Notes under the pieces: model-generated
The model's database searches: none
What the model was told of the DNA's origin: nothing
The model's input: only the letters and a program-made list of their open reading frames with translations
Shown here: one piece after another, positions 9,158 through 17,689 of the stretch
Position numbering within the stretch: position 1 is the first letter of the stretch
How the letters are laid out: every line of letters starts with the position of its first letter
From: Streptomyces sp. ML-6
GTDB taxonomy: Bacteria > Actinomycetota > Actinomycetes > Streptomycetales > Streptomycetaceae
Assembly: GCF_030116705.1 (NCBI RefSeq)
Contig: NZ_JAOTIK010000001.1
Span: forward strand, 2,882,001-2,946,000
Length of the DNA: 64,000 bases
Direction of reading: 5' to 3'
Program-made: the position numbers and the translations under genes

Positions 9158-9577
9158 ATGAAAGCCGGAGACTCCGAGCTCAGGAACGAGCTCGACGCCG
9201 CCCTGCGGGCCCGTAGCGAGCTGGGTTCGGAGTACGAGTCCGCGCTCGTCGAATCCTTCCTGGAGAAGGTCGAGCACCGGCTCGACTCCACGCTCGACCG
9301 TCGCGTCCGGCGCCACCTGGCCGAACAGCGGGGGAGCCTCGCCAGGGGTACGCGCCCGGAGCATCCGCTGGGCGGCTTCGCCGAGCGCTACGGCTTCGCG
9401 ATCGTCTCGCTGGTCCTGGCCGTGCCGCTGTCGGCGATCGGCGCGGAGACGGCCCACACCGGTGGTCTGCTCATCGCCTGGCTCGGGATCGTCGCGGTCA
9501 ACGCGGTGCACGCCGCCCGCAACTGGCCGTTCCTCCAACGGCGTTCCGGACACCCGGTCTCCGACTGGGAGGACTGA
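9158..9577 (+). CDS. Small membrane protein with N-terminal coiled coil
   Basis: 139 aa, ATG at 9158 after a purine-rich GAGGGG site. The N-terminal 60 residues are charged and helical (ALRARSELGSEYESALVESF, KVEHRLDSTLDRRVRRHL). Two transmembrane helices follow at about residues 75-115 (FAIVSLVLAVPLSAIGA and GLLIAWLGIVAVNAVHAA). No named family recognised. It is divergent from the sigma-factor operon and convergent with cbs; a strong hairpin lies 50 nt downstream. Confidence 0.8.
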   Translation: MKAGDSELRNELDAALRARSELGSEYESALVESFLEKVEHRLDSTLDRRVRRHLAEQRGSLARGTRPEHPLGGFAERYGFAIVSLVLAVPLSAIGAETAHTGGLLIAWLGIVAVNAVHAARNWPFLQRRSGHPVSDWED

Positions 9578-9626
9578 GCGGGCCCGGGGAACCGGAAGGG
9601 CCGACGTGGCCGGCCGTCCCGTGTGT

Positions 9627-9683
9627 CGCGGGGACCGCCGCACCCCCGGTTTCCCAGGGGGCGGGACGACGGCGGTCCCCGCG
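9627..9683. terminator. Nested hairpin terminator between convergent genes
   Basis: A perfect 14-bp stem (9627-9640 with 9670-9683) encloses a second C-rich/G-rich hairpin. It separates the plus-strand membrane protein (stop 9577) from minus-strand cbs (stop 9975). The rest of 9578-9974 holds no credible gene, only the small repeat at 9891-9922. Confidence 0.65.
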
Positions 9684-9890
9684 AGGGACGCGGCCCGGAT
9701 CAGTACCGGTCCGCCGCGCCCTGGCGACGGTGGAGGTCCGGGAGCCGCTCCGTAGTCCGGTGTCGCCGTATCGGGTGCCGACGGGTCTCCCCCGCCGACA
9801 CCCATCAATCTGCCGGACCCGTGTTAAGCCGGTGCTGCGCGCATGTGTCGCGCTCGTACCGTTTGCGCGAAGCCGGCCCGCGCAAAGGCC

Positions 9891-9922
9891 GTTCCGCGCG
9901 AGGTCCGTTCCGCGCGAGGTCC
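9891..9922. repeat. Two tandem 16-bp repeats plus a degenerate third copy
   Basis: GTTCCGCGCGAGGTCC occurs at 9891-9906 and 9907-9922, with a diverged copy from 9923. Non-coding, 50 nt beyond the cbs stop. Confidence 0.6.
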
Positions 9923-9974
9923 GTTCCCGCGTGAAGCCGGGCCCTACGAAGCCCCGCCCTGCGGCGGCTCCGCG

Positions 9975-11381
9975 TTACGCCTTGCCGGTCGACGCGTCCT
10001 TGGCGAGGAACGCCAGCAGGTCCTGACGGCTGACGACACCCTTCGGCTTGCCCTCCACCAGCACGATCGCCGCGTCCGCCGCGTTCGTGCCGCCGAGCAC
10101 CGCCATCAGGTCCTCGACCGGTTCGCCGGAGCCGACCTGCGGCAGCGGCGGCGACATGTGCTTCTCCAGCGGGTCGGAGAGCGAGGCGCGCTGGGCGAAC
10201 AGCGCGTTGAGGAGTTCCCGCTCCACCACGGAACCGATGACCTCGGCGGCCATCACGTCCGGGTGGCCGGCCCCCGGCTTCACGATCGGCATCTGCGAGA
10301 CGCCGTACTCGCGCAGGACGTCGATCGCCTCGCCGACGGTCTCCTCGGGGTGCATGTGGACGAGCCCCGGGATCGGGCCCTCCTTGTGGTCGAGCACGTC
10401 CCCGACCCGGGCCGACGGACCGGTGTCCTCCAGGAACCCGTAGTCCGCCATCCACTCGTCGTTGAAGATCTTGCTCAGGTAGCCGCGTCCGCTGTCCGGC
10501 AGCAGGACGACGACCACGTCGTCCGGGCCCAGCCGCTTGGCGACCTCCAGCGCGCCGACCACGGCCATCCCGCAGGAGCCCCCGACCAGCAGGCCCTCCT
10601 CCTTGGCCAGGCGGCGGGTCATCTGGAAGGAGTCCTTGTCGGACACGGCGACGATCTCGTCCGTGACCGTGCGGTCGTAGGCGCTCGGCCAGAAGTCCTC
10701 GCCGACGCCCTCGACGAGGTACGGACGCCCGGAGCCGCCGGAGTAGACCGAGCCCTCCGGGTCCGCGCCGATCACCTTCACCGCACCGCCGCTGACCTCC
10801 TTGAGATAACGGCCGGTGCCGCTGATCGTGCCGCCCGTGCCGACGCCCGCGACGAAGTGGGTGATCTTCCCGTCCGTCTGCTCCCACAGCTCGGGACCGG
10901 TGGTCTCGTAGTGCGAGCGCGGGTTGTTGGGGTTCGAGTACTGGTCGGGCTTCCAGGCTCCCGGCGTCTCCCGGACCAGCCGGTCGGAGACGTTGTAGTA
11001 GGAGTCGGGGTGCTCGGGGTCAACGGCCGTCGGGCAGACGACGACCTCGGCACCATAGGCGCGCAGCACATTGATCTTGTCCGTGGACACCTTGTCCGGG
11101 CAGACGAAGATGCACTTGTACCCCTTCTGCTGGGCGACGATCGCCAGGCCGACGCCCGTGTTGCCGCTGGTCGGCTCGACGATCGTGCCGCCCGGCTTCA
11201 GCTCGCCGCTCTGCTCGGCGGCCTCGATCATGCGCAGGGCGATCCGGTCCTTGACCGAACCTCCGGGGTTGAAGTACTCGACCTTGGCCAGGACCGTCGC
11301 CTGGATGCCGGCCGTGACATTGCGCAGCCTCACCAGCGGGGTATTGCCTACGAGACTGATCATCGAATCGTGGAATTGCAC
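9975..11381 (-). CDS. cbs: Cystathionine beta-synthase
   Basis: 468-aa PLP enzyme that condenses serine and homocysteine to cystathionine (reverse transsulfuration). The catalytic-lysine motif GGSVKDRIA, the substrate loop PTSGNTG and the phosphate-binding loop GVGTGGTISG are present. The last 120 residues form two CBS domains (GLVHMHPEETVGEAIDVLRE, then a second ending GVVSRQDLLAFLAK), as in the actinobacterial enzyme. The GTG at 11381 (VQFHDSMISLVGNTPLVRL) has GGAG 6 nt upstream; an ATG six codons in is a less likely start. Longer upstream reading is an artefact of the high-GC leader. It is divergent from the SGNH hydrolase gene. Confidence 0.94.
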   Translation of the reverse strand: MQFHDSMISLVGNTPLVRLRNVTAGIQATVLAKVEYFNPGGSVKDRIALRMIEAAEQSGELKPGGTIVEPTSGNTGVGLAIVAQQKGYKCIFVCPDKVSTDKINVLRAYGAEVVVCPTAVDPEHPDSYYNVSDRLVRETPGAWKPDQYSNPNNPRSHYETTGPELWEQTDGKITHFVAGVGTGGTISGTGRYLKEVSGGAVKVIGADPEGSVYSGGSGRPYLVEGVGEDFWPSAYDRTVTDEIVAVSDKDSFQMTRRLAKEEGLLVGGSCGMAVVGALEVAKRLGPDDVVVVLLPDSGRGYLSKIFNDEWMADYGFLEDTGPSARVGDVLDHKEGPIPGLVHMHPEETVGEAIDVLREYGVSQMPIVKPGAGHPDVMAAEVIGSVVERELLNALFAQRASLSDPLEKHMSPPLPQVGSGEPVEDLMAVLGGTNAADAAIVLVEGKPKGVVSRQDLLAFLAKDASTGKA

Positions 11382-11521
11382 CGTGTACTCCGGGGTCTCC
11401 GTAATGGTCCGGCAAGGGTATGCGTACGGGAACGGGATTGGGCGAAGCGATTGAGCGACGGTCACCTCGGGGCAGTTAGCTGTATGTACGGCGGTACGGC
11501 GACGAGGAGGTGGACCGGACT

Positions 11522-12703
11522 GTGTCAAGAGCAAGGGTGGCACGGCGGATCGCGGCGGGCGCGGCCTACGGCGGCGGCAGCATCGGGTTGCTCGGTGCGG
11601 CGGCGGTGGGCGTCCTGCTGGCGGAGGTCCAGCTGGCGAAACGGCAGGTGGGGGGTGGTGTCGCACCGGTTCCGCCGAGCGCCGACGGGCGGTACGGGGT
11701 GGCGTTCGCCGGGCCCGCGGAACCGCTGCGCCTGGGATTGCTGGGGGACTCGACGGCGGCCGGACAGGGGGTGCGCCGGGCCGGACAGACCCCGGGCGCG
11801 CTGCTCGCGTCGGGGCTCGCGGCGGTCTCCGAACGGCCGGTGGACCTGCGCAACGTCGCCCAGCCGGGTGCCCGGTCGGACGATCTCGAACGGCAGGTCT
11901 CGCTGTTACTCGCCGACACCTCCCGTACGCCCGACGTGTGCGTGATCATGATCGGCGCGAACGACGTCACGCACCGGATCCCGGCCACCCAGTCGGTGCG
12001 CTGTCTGACCACCGCGGTGCGCAGGCTGCGCACCGCGGGTGCGGAGATCGTGGTCGGCACCTGCCCCGACCTGGGCACGATCGAGCCGGTCTACCAGCCG
12101 CTGCGCTGGCTGGCCCGGCGGGTGAGCCGGCAGCTGGCGGCGGCCCAGACGATCGGCTCGGTGGAACAGGGCGGGCGCACGGTGTCGCTGGGCGACCTGC
12201 TCGGGCCGGAGTTCGAGGAGAACCCCCGGGAGCTGTTCGGGCCGGACAACTACCACCCGTCGGCGGAGGGCTACGCCACGGCGGCGATGGCGGTGCTGCC
12301 CACGCTCTGCGCGGCGCTGGGGCTGTGGCCGGAGTCCGAGCGGCTGGACGGGGCCCGGCGCGAGGACATGCTGCCGGTGGCCGAGGCGGCCTCCCAGGCG
12401 GCCAAGGAGGCCGGTACGGAGGTCACGGGGGCCCGGGCGCCCTGGGCGCTCCTCAAGCAGCGCAGGCGGCGTCGTCTGCCCGCGACCACGGAGCCCCACC
12501 CCGAGCCGGAGACGCACGAGGAAGCGGAAGCAGCCGGGAGCACGAGCACCGAGAACGTCCCGCAGGACACGAGCAGCAGTGCGAGCGTCGGCGCCTCGGC
12601 CGGAGGAACGGACGGGGGAACGGACCGCGGAACGAACGGGAAGAAGGACGGGGAGCAAGGCGGGGAACCGTACGGAGAACCGCGCAATCTCCCGGCCAAC
12701 TGA
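11522..12703 (+). CDS. SGNH/GDSL-family hydrolase, membrane-anchored, with a TTA codon
   Basis: 393 aa. An N-terminal signal anchor (IAAGAAYGGGSIGLLGAAAV) precedes an SGNH hydrolase domain: block I GLLGDSTAAGQGV (nucleophile Ser), block III IMIGANDVTH, and block V DNYHPSAEGY with the catalytic His. The last 130 residues are hydrophilic, Arg-rich then Glu/Ser/Gly/Thr-rich, probably disordered. The fold predicts an esterase or lipase acting at the outer membrane face; the substrate is unknown. The GTG at 11522 is chosen because GAGGAGG lies 11 nt upstream; the GTG at 11510 abuts that site. A TTA leucine codon at 11906-11908 makes translation dependent on bldA. Confidence 0.87.
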   Translation: MSRARVARRIAAGAAYGGGSIGLLGAAAVGVLLAEVQLAKRQVGGGVAPVPPSADGRYGVAFAGPAEPLRLGLLGDSTAAGQGVRRAGQTPGALLASGLAAVSERPVDLRNVAQPGARSDDLERQVSLLLADTSRTPDVCVIMIGANDVTHRIPATQSVRCLTTAVRRLRTAGAEIVVGTCPDLGTIEPVYQPLRWLARRVSRQLAAAQTIGSVEQGGRTVSLGDLLGPEFEENPRELFGPDNYHPSAEGYATAAMAVLPTLCAALGLWPESERLDGARREDMLPVAEAASQAAKEAGTEVTGARAPWALLKQRRRRRLPATTEPHPEPETHEEAEAAGSTSTENVPQDTSSSASVGASAGGTDGGTDRGTNGKKDGEQGGEPYGEPRNLPAN

Positions 12704-12707
12704 TCGA

Positions 12708-12723
12708 CTGAGCGGTCGCTTAG
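12708..12723. promoter_or_regulatory. Palindrome upstream of the thiolase (TetR-type candidate)
   Basis: AGCG (12711-12714) and CGCT (12717-12720) are inverted, with CTG/TAG flanks that nearly pair. The pattern resembles TetR-family operators of actinobacterial beta-oxidation genes. It is 111 nt upstream of the thiolase start. Confidence 0.4.
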
Positions 12724-12833
12724 AAAAGAGGTCGGCATCACATGCGCTGCCCGGTGACCCAGCCCCTACGTACAGGTAACTTCCAAGTCAGCACCTGCCA
12801 GAACCCGCCTTCCAGCCCTCATGGAGCCGCGTG

Positions 12834-14054
12834 ATGCCCGAAGCCGTGATCGTCTCTGCCGCCCGTTCCCCCATCGGCCGGGCCTTCAAGGGTTCGTTGA
12901 AGGAGCTGCGCGCGGACGACCTGACCGCCACGATCATCCGGACGGCCCTGGCGAAGGTGCCCGAGCTGGACCCGAAGGACATCGACGACCTGATGCTCGG
13001 CTGCGGTCTGCCGGGCGGCGAGCAGGGCAACAACCTGGGCCGGATCATCGCCGTGCAGATGGGCATGGACCACCTCCCGGGCTGTACGGTCACCCGCTAC
13101 TGCTCGTCCTCCCTGCAGACCAGCCGAATGGCGCTGCACGCCATCAAGGCCGGCGAGGGCGACGTCTTCATCTCGGCCGGTGTCGAGATGGTGTCCCGCT
13201 TCTCGAAGGGCAACTCCGACAGCTGGCCGGACACCCACAACCCGCTGTTCGCCGACGCCGAGGCCCGCACCGCGGCCCGCGCCGAGCAGGAGGGCGCCGA
13301 CTGGCACGACCCGCGCGAGGACGGCCTGGTCCCGGACGCGTACATCGCGATGGGGCAGACCGCGGAGAACCTGGCCCGCCTCAAGGGCATCACCCGCCAG
13401 GACATGGACGAGTTCGGCGTCCGCTCGCAGAACCTCGCCGAGGAAGCCCTCAAGAACGGCTTCTGGGAGCGCGAGATCACCCCGGTCACCACCCCGGACG
13501 GCACGGTCGTCGCCAAGGACGACGGCCCGCGCGCGGGCGTCACCATGGAGGGCGTCCAGGGCCTGAAGCCGGTGTTCCGCCCGGACGGTCTGGTCACCGC
13601 GGGCAACTGCTGCCCGCTCAACGACGGTGCCGCCGCGCTCGTGATCATGTCCGACACCAAGGCGCGCGAGCTGGGCCTGACCCCGCTGGCCCGGATCGTC
13701 TCGACCGGCGTCTCGGGCCTCTCCCCCGAGATCATGGGGTACGGCCCGGTGGAGGCCAGCAAGCAGGCGCTGAAGCGGGCCGGGCTGACCATCGACGACA
13801 TCGACCTGGCCGAGATCAACGAGGCGTTCGCCGCACAGGTGATCCCCTCCTACCGCGACCTCGGCCTGCCGCTGGAGAAGGTCAACGTCAACGGCGGCGC
13901 CATCGCCGTCGGCCACCCCTTCGGCATGACCGGCGCCCGGATCACCGGCACGCTGATCAACAGCCTGCAGTTCCACGACAAGCAGTTCGGCCTGGAGACC
14001 ATGTGCGTGGGCGGCGGCCAGGGCATGGCGATGGTCATCGAGCGGCTGAGCTGA
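12834..14054 (+). CDS. Acetyl-CoA C-acyltransferase (thiolase)
   Basis: 406 aa, the usual thiolase length. It carries out thiolytic cleavage of 3-ketoacyl-CoA or the reverse condensation. The nucleophilic cysteine is in TVTRYCSSSLQ (about residue 91), the active-site His in NGGAIAVGHPFGMTG, and the second Cys in ETMCVGGGQGMAMV at the C-terminus. NEAFAAQ is also typical. ATG at 12834 with GGAG upstream. It is monocistronic: a palindrome lies upstream and a strong terminator at 14173 follows. It may be a degradative FadA-type or a biosynthetic enzyme; sequence alone does not decide. Confidence 0.94.
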   Translation: MPEAVIVSAARSPIGRAFKGSLKELRADDLTATIIRTALAKVPELDPKDIDDLMLGCGLPGGEQGNNLGRIIAVQMGMDHLPGCTVTRYCSSSLQTSRMALHAIKAGEGDVFISAGVEMVSRFSKGNSDSWPDTHNPLFADAEARTAARAEQEGADWHDPREDGLVPDAYIAMGQTAENLARLKGITRQDMDEFGVRSQNLAEEALKNGFWEREITPVTTPDGTVVAKDDGPRAGVTMEGVQGLKPVFRPDGLVTAGNCCPLNDGAAALVIMSDTKARELGLTPLARIVSTGVSGLSPEIMGYGPVEASKQALKRAGLTIDDIDLAEINEAFAAQVIPSYRDLGLPLEKVNVNGGAIAVGHPFGMTGARITGTLINSLQFHDKQFGLETMCVGGGQGMAMVIERLS

Positions 14055-14172
14055 GGTGCAGCGGAGGGGAGGGGTCGCCCGAGGAACGAGGACGGCACCT
14101 GCCCGCAGCGGAAACGAAGCGAACGCGACCGACACACACGCGCGGCTGAGCCGGGCCGCGGCCGACCGGTCG

Positions 14173-14207
14173 GGGTGCCGGGCCCGCCTTTAGTGGGCCC
14201 GGCACCC
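14173..14207 (+). terminator. Strong hairpin terminator after the thiolase
   Basis: A perfect 13-bp stem (14173-14185 with 14195-14207) and a 9-nt loop GCCTTTAGT, about 120 nt past the thiolase stop. It lies inside the 413-nt gap 14055-14467, which otherwise holds only the inverted repeat at 14286 and the promoter region of the next gene. Confidence 0.8.
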
Positions 14208-14285
14208 GTTGTCGCCGGGGGGCACGGCTTTCGGCCGATCTCCGGACCGCGAAGTGGCTGCTTCCGAGCCCCGACCGTGACCGAA

Positions 14286-14320
14286 TCTCCCCCAGGATGT
14301 GACCTATCTCCTGGGGGAGA
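14286..14320. repeat. Perfect 12-bp inverted repeat in the leader of the next gene
   Basis: TCTCCCCCAGGA (14286-14297) and TCCTGGGGGAGA (14309-14320) with an 11-nt spacer. It ends 147 nt before the start at 14468. It could be a leader-RNA hairpin, an attenuator or an operator. Confidence 0.55.
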
Positions 14321-14467
14321 GTCATTTCCGCAGGTCACACCCACCCCAGGGTTAAACCCCGGGCCCAAAGACCTGTCCAATTCGTGACGTAATGCACTGA
14401 CACAGGGCGCAGGCAGGGGACAAGCTGAGGTAGGAAGTCGGGGAATCGATTGAAACCGGGAGTATGT

Positions 14468-15325
14468 GTGAGCGCCATGCCTCTTGCCCTGTTGCTGACC
14501 ACCGCCGCCGCCACGGCCGTGGGCGCTGCTGCTCTGCATGCTGCTCACGGGCTGCGCAAGCAGGTCTCGGCCCTCCGTACGGAGCTGGCCGCAGCCCGCG
14601 TCCACGGCGCCGCCGTGCCCGCGCAGAACCGCGGTGACATCGCCACCCCCGTCGCCGAGATACGTGCGGCCGTCGCCGAGGCGCTCGCCGAGGAGCGCGA
14701 GCGCGAACTCGCCGAGGCCCGCGCCTTCTGGGCCTCCCAGGAGGCCCGTGACGCCGCCGACGCCCCGTCCCTGCTGGGCGGTCCGGTCGGGGCGTGCGAG
14801 GAGGGGCCGTTCTTCATGCCCCGCCAGGCGGACTTCACGGGGCTGGACGCGATGGACCTCGACGCCACCGAGGCCCTGGAGGAGCTGGCGGAGCTGACCG
14901 GGCTCTCGGACATGACGGAGCTGACCGGGCCCACGGAGTTCGCGGAGGACTCCCCCGAGCTGGCCGCGGCCCGCCGCCGCCACCCCTCGCACCCCGACTT
15001 CGTACCGGTGCAGACCCCCGTCGTCACCGATCACGAACGCACCGTCAACCGCCTCGAGGAACTCGCCGACAGCCGTACGGAACTGGCCGACGTGCGCCCC
15101 GGCCCGCTCGGCACGCTCGACGTCTACGTCTTCGCCGACGGCACCACGCTCTGTATGACCCCGGGGCACCGCGAGACGGCCGAGCGGTTGTCCGAATCCC
15201 TGCTGGCGGGTGAGCACCCGGTTCTGCTGGGCGGTTCCGGCGTCTCCGGCGCGTACGCGCTGACGTTCTCCTGCGGCAAGGAGAACGTCTACATCCTCGC
15301 CGACCGCGTCATCGCCTCGTTCTGA
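14468..15325 (+). CDS. Membrane-anchored protein of unknown function
   Basis: 285 aa from the GTG at 14468 (GGGAG five nt upstream); an ATG at 14477 is a possible alternative. One N-terminal transmembrane helix (PLALLLTTAAATAVGAAAL) is followed by a coiled-coil-like stretch (LRKQVSALRTELAAARV; AEALAEERERELAEARAFWA). A Glu/Leu/Thr-rich acidic region comes next, then a C-terminal folded segment (TLDVYVFADGTTLCMTPGHR). No family recognised. A short leader with a conspicuous inverted repeat suggests regulation at the RNA or promoter level. Confidence 0.8.
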   Translation: MSAMPLALLLTTAAATAVGAAALHAAHGLRKQVSALRTELAAARVHGAAVPAQNRGDIATPVAEIRAAVAEALAEERERELAEARAFWASQEARDAADAPSLLGGPVGACEEGPFFMPRQADFTGLDAMDLDATEALEELAELTGLSDMTELTGPTEFAEDSPELAAARRRHPSHPDFVPVQTPVVTDHERTVNRLEELADSRTELADVRPGPLGTLDVYVFADGTTLCMTPGHRETAERLSESLLAGEHPVLLGGSGVSGAYALTFSCGKENVYILADRVIASF

Positions 15326-15473
15326 GCCTCGTTCTGACACCGCGACACACGGGCGGAACGGCTCCCGCCCGCCACCGCCCCGGTCGATCCCCGGTCCCGC
15401 CCTCCACGGTCACCGACTTCCGACCCCCGGTCACCCCCGGCCACCGCCACCACCGGCCACCCCCGGCTGTCGG

Positions 15474-15791
15474 CTAGGCGAATGCCCGCTCAGCCGCCTC
15501 CGTGACGAATCGCACGGCCTCGTCGAGCTCGGTCGACGAGGCCGTTTCCAGTGCCACCGCCAGATCGCGCCCCGCCACGGCAAGCTGGTCGCCGACCGCG
15601 AAGACCCCCGCGTCCGGCATGATCCGGGGCTCCCGGTCCGGCGCCTCGATCCGCTGGGCCCGCAGCGCCAGTTCCCTGGCCGCGGCGAGCGCCTCGGCGG
15701 CGGCTCCGCGCTGGAGACGGCTCTGCGGGGCGGCGCGCAGCCGGTCGGCGAAGCGGTCCACGGCGGTGATCAGCGGGGTCGTATCGAGCAC
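15474..15791 (-). CDS. Small helical hypothetical protein
   Basis: 105 aa, beginning MLDTTPLITAVDRFADRLRA. It is almost wholly alpha-helical by composition (Ala/Arg/Glu/Leu), with no signal or membrane segment and no recognised family. Convergent with the preceding gene and co-directional with the Bax-inhibitor-1 gene, whose end is 178 nt downstream. Confidence 0.65.
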   Translation of the reverse strand: MLDTTPLITAVDRFADRLRAAPQSRLQRGAAAEALAAARELALRAQRIEAPDREPRIMPDAGVFAVGDQLAVAGRDLAVALETASSTELDEAVRFVTEAAERAFA

Positions 15792-15969
15792 CCGCCGACC
15801 CTACGCGCCCCGGCCGGGTGGCCGCCAACGGGCCGCCTCCTTCCCGCACGGGAGGCGAGGAAACGGAAACCCTCACAAGAGGCGGGGAAACGGGAACGGC
15901 CCGCAGGCGCTGTGCCTGCGGGCCGTCCCCGTTTCCCGTCGTACGGGTGCTGCCGTGGTGCCGCGACGA

Positions 15970-16857
15970 TCAGTCGTCGCCGCTCAGGATGGAGAGCAGA
16001 CGCAGCATCTCCAGGTAGATCCACACCAGGGTCATGGTGAGGCCGAAGGCGGCCAGCCAGGACTCCTCGCGCGGGGCGCCGAACGCGATGCCGTCCTCGA
16101 CCTGCTTGAAGTCCAGCGCCAGGAAGCAGGCGCCGAGGATGATCCCGATGACACCGAAGAGGATGCCGAGGCCACCGCTGCGGAAGCCCAGGCCGTCACC
16201 GCCACCGAAGACGGCGAACAGCAGGTTCACCACCATCAGGAGCATGAAGCCCATGGCGGCGGCCATCACAAAGCCGTAGAAGCGGCGGGTGACGCGGATC
16301 CAGCGCATCTTGTACGCCAGGAGCACACCGGCGAAGACACACATGGTGCCCATCACCGCCTGCATCACGACGCCCGGCCCGATGTACGTGCTGACCGCGC
16401 TGGAGATCACCCCGAGGAAGACGCCCTCGAAGGCGGCGTACGAGACGATCAGCGCCGGAACCGGCTTGCGCTTGAAGGACTGGACGAGCGACAGGACGAA
16501 CGCCACCAGCGCGGCACCGATCGCAATGCCGTACGACTTGCCGAGGTTGGCCTCGTCGACCGGCAGCAGCCACCAGGCGGCCGTCGCGCCGAGCACCACG
16601 GTGCCGAGCGTGATCGCGGTCCGCGTGACGACGTCGTCGATCGTCATCGCGCCGGAGCGCGCCGGCGCCTGCGGGGCACCGTACTGGGTGTCCGGCTGGG
16701 CGTAGGGGTTGGTGGCGTACGGGTTCGCGGCGGCGCCCTGCGCGTACGGGTTGGTGCCCGCTGCGGGGGCCCCGGCCTGCGGCGCCGCGTTGAAGCCCGC
16801 GTATCCGTTGTCGCGGCTGAAGCCCCGTCGCGAGAAGACCGGGTTGCTGCTCCTCAT
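15970..16857 (-). CDS. Bax inhibitor-1/YccA-family membrane protein
   Basis: 295 aa. The N-terminal 85 residues are cytoplasmic and rich in Asn/Pro/Tyr/Ala repeats (NPYAQG, NPYATNPYAQP). Seven hydrophobic segments follow, typical of BI-1/YccA proteins, including ITLGTVVLGATAAWWLLP and ILFGVIGIILGACFLALDF. The C-terminal LVWIYLEMLRLLSILSGDD is characteristic. The family includes channel-like and stress-related membrane proteins; the bacterial function is poorly defined. ATG at 16857 with GGAGGAG upstream; the extended upstream frame is not supported. Confidence 0.9.
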   Translation of the reverse strand: MRSSNPVFSRRGFSRDNGYAGFNAAPQAGAPAAGTNPYAQGAAANPYATNPYAQPDTQYGAPQAPARSGAMTIDDVVTRTAITLGTVVLGATAAWWLLPVDEANLGKSYGIAIGAALVAFVLSLVQSFKRKPVPALIVSYAAFEGVFLGVISSAVSTYIGPGVVMQAVMGTMCVFAGVLLAYKMRWIRVTRRFYGFVMAAAMGFMLLMVVNLLFAVFGGGDGLGFRSGGLGILFGVIGIILGACFLALDFKQVEDGIAFGAPREESWLAAFGLTMTLVWIYLEMLRLLSILSGDD

Positions 16858-17018
16858 CTCACTCCTCCATGGCCACCCTGCGTGGCCTTCCCACAAGAGT
16901 AATGGGTAGGCAAAAGAATCAGACTAGTGCTTGGGGAGGATCTTTACGGAAACGATGAACGGCCGCCGTGCGCGTGGCGGGCCCGCTCACCGGTCCGGCC
17001 CGATCCGGACGAAAGACC

Positions 17019-17360
17019 TTAGCGGCGGTCCGGGTCGGCTGCGCGCAGGTCGGCCAGCAGCTCGGCCTGGCCGGCGAGAACCCCCGAGAGGATGGTCCTG
17101 GCGACCCTCAGCAGCTCCGCCACCTGCGCGTTGGCCAGCGAGTAGTACACGCCCGAGCCCTCCCGGCGGGTGACCACCAGGTTCGCCCGCCGCAGCACGG
17201 CCAGCTGCTGCGAGAGGTGGGCCGGCTCGACGCCGATCTCGCCCAGCATCTCCGAAACGGCGTGCTCCCGCTCGCTGAGGAGCTCCAGCACCCGGATGCG
17301 CACGGGGTGACCGAGCGTCTTGAAGAACTCGGCCTTCAGTTGGTACAGCGGTGCGCTCAT
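17019..17360 (-). CDS. ArsR-family winged-helix regulator
   Basis: 113 aa from the ATG at 17360 (MSAPLYQLKAEFFKTLGHPV). The winged-helix domain is clear: HPVRIRVLELLSEREHAVSE, then VEPAHLSQQLAVLRRANLV and the wing TRREGSGVYYSLA. There is no cysteine at all, so it is not a classical thiol-metal sensor of the SmtB/ArsR type; its signal is unknown. An inverted repeat GAATTG/CAATTC (17497-17518) in an AT-rich patch upstream could be its operator. Confidence 0.88.
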   Translation of the reverse strand: MSAPLYQLKAEFFKTLGHPVRIRVLELLSEREHAVSEMLGEIGVEPAHLSQQLAVLRRANLVVTRREGSGVYYSLANAQVAELLRVARTILSGVLAGQAELLADLRAADPDRR

Positions 17361-17496
17361 CGCAGCGGCCTCACGCACTCGGCCCCGGCCGTCCGGCCGG
17401 TCCGCCGCGGTCGTACGTGTTCCGTGCATCGCGTCCACCCAAAACTCTTCGCCATGGGGCCATCCTCGCGCGCCCGCTCCAATGCGCAGGCCTCGT

Positions 17497-17518
17497 GAAT
17501 TGCCGACATTAACAATTC
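17497..17518. promoter_or_regulatory. AT-rich inverted repeat upstream of the ArsR gene
   Basis: GAATTG (17497-17502) and CAATTC (17513-17518), spacer 10 nt. It sits in the only AT-rich part of the 329-nt gap 17361-17689, which has no gene. Confidence 0.4.
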
Positions 17519-17589
17519 GTCATGCCCTGGTGGCAGGTGCGGGAGGGAGTACGGCGGAGCCGGTGCGGGAAGGGCCGGGCGTGGGTTCC

Positions 17590-17688
17590 GGAAGCGTTCC
17601 CGGGTGCCGGTGCCGGAAGGCCGGAAGCGTTCCCGGGTGCCAGTGCCGGAAGGCCGGAAGCGTTCCCGGGTGCCGGCCGCGCTCCGTC
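17590..17688. repeat. 33-bp tandem repeat, about three copies
   Basis: Units start at 17590, 17623 and 17656 (GGAAGCGTTCCCGGGTGCC and so on), identical except for one G-to-A difference in copy 2. The array abuts the stop codon of the ATPase gene (17690) and is non-coding in that frame. Confidence 0.75.
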
Positions 17689-17689
17689 C

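Noticed and set aside
9014..9808. 264-aa minus-strand frame
   Set aside because: Antisense to the well-supported 139-aa membrane protein gene and across a terminator hairpin.
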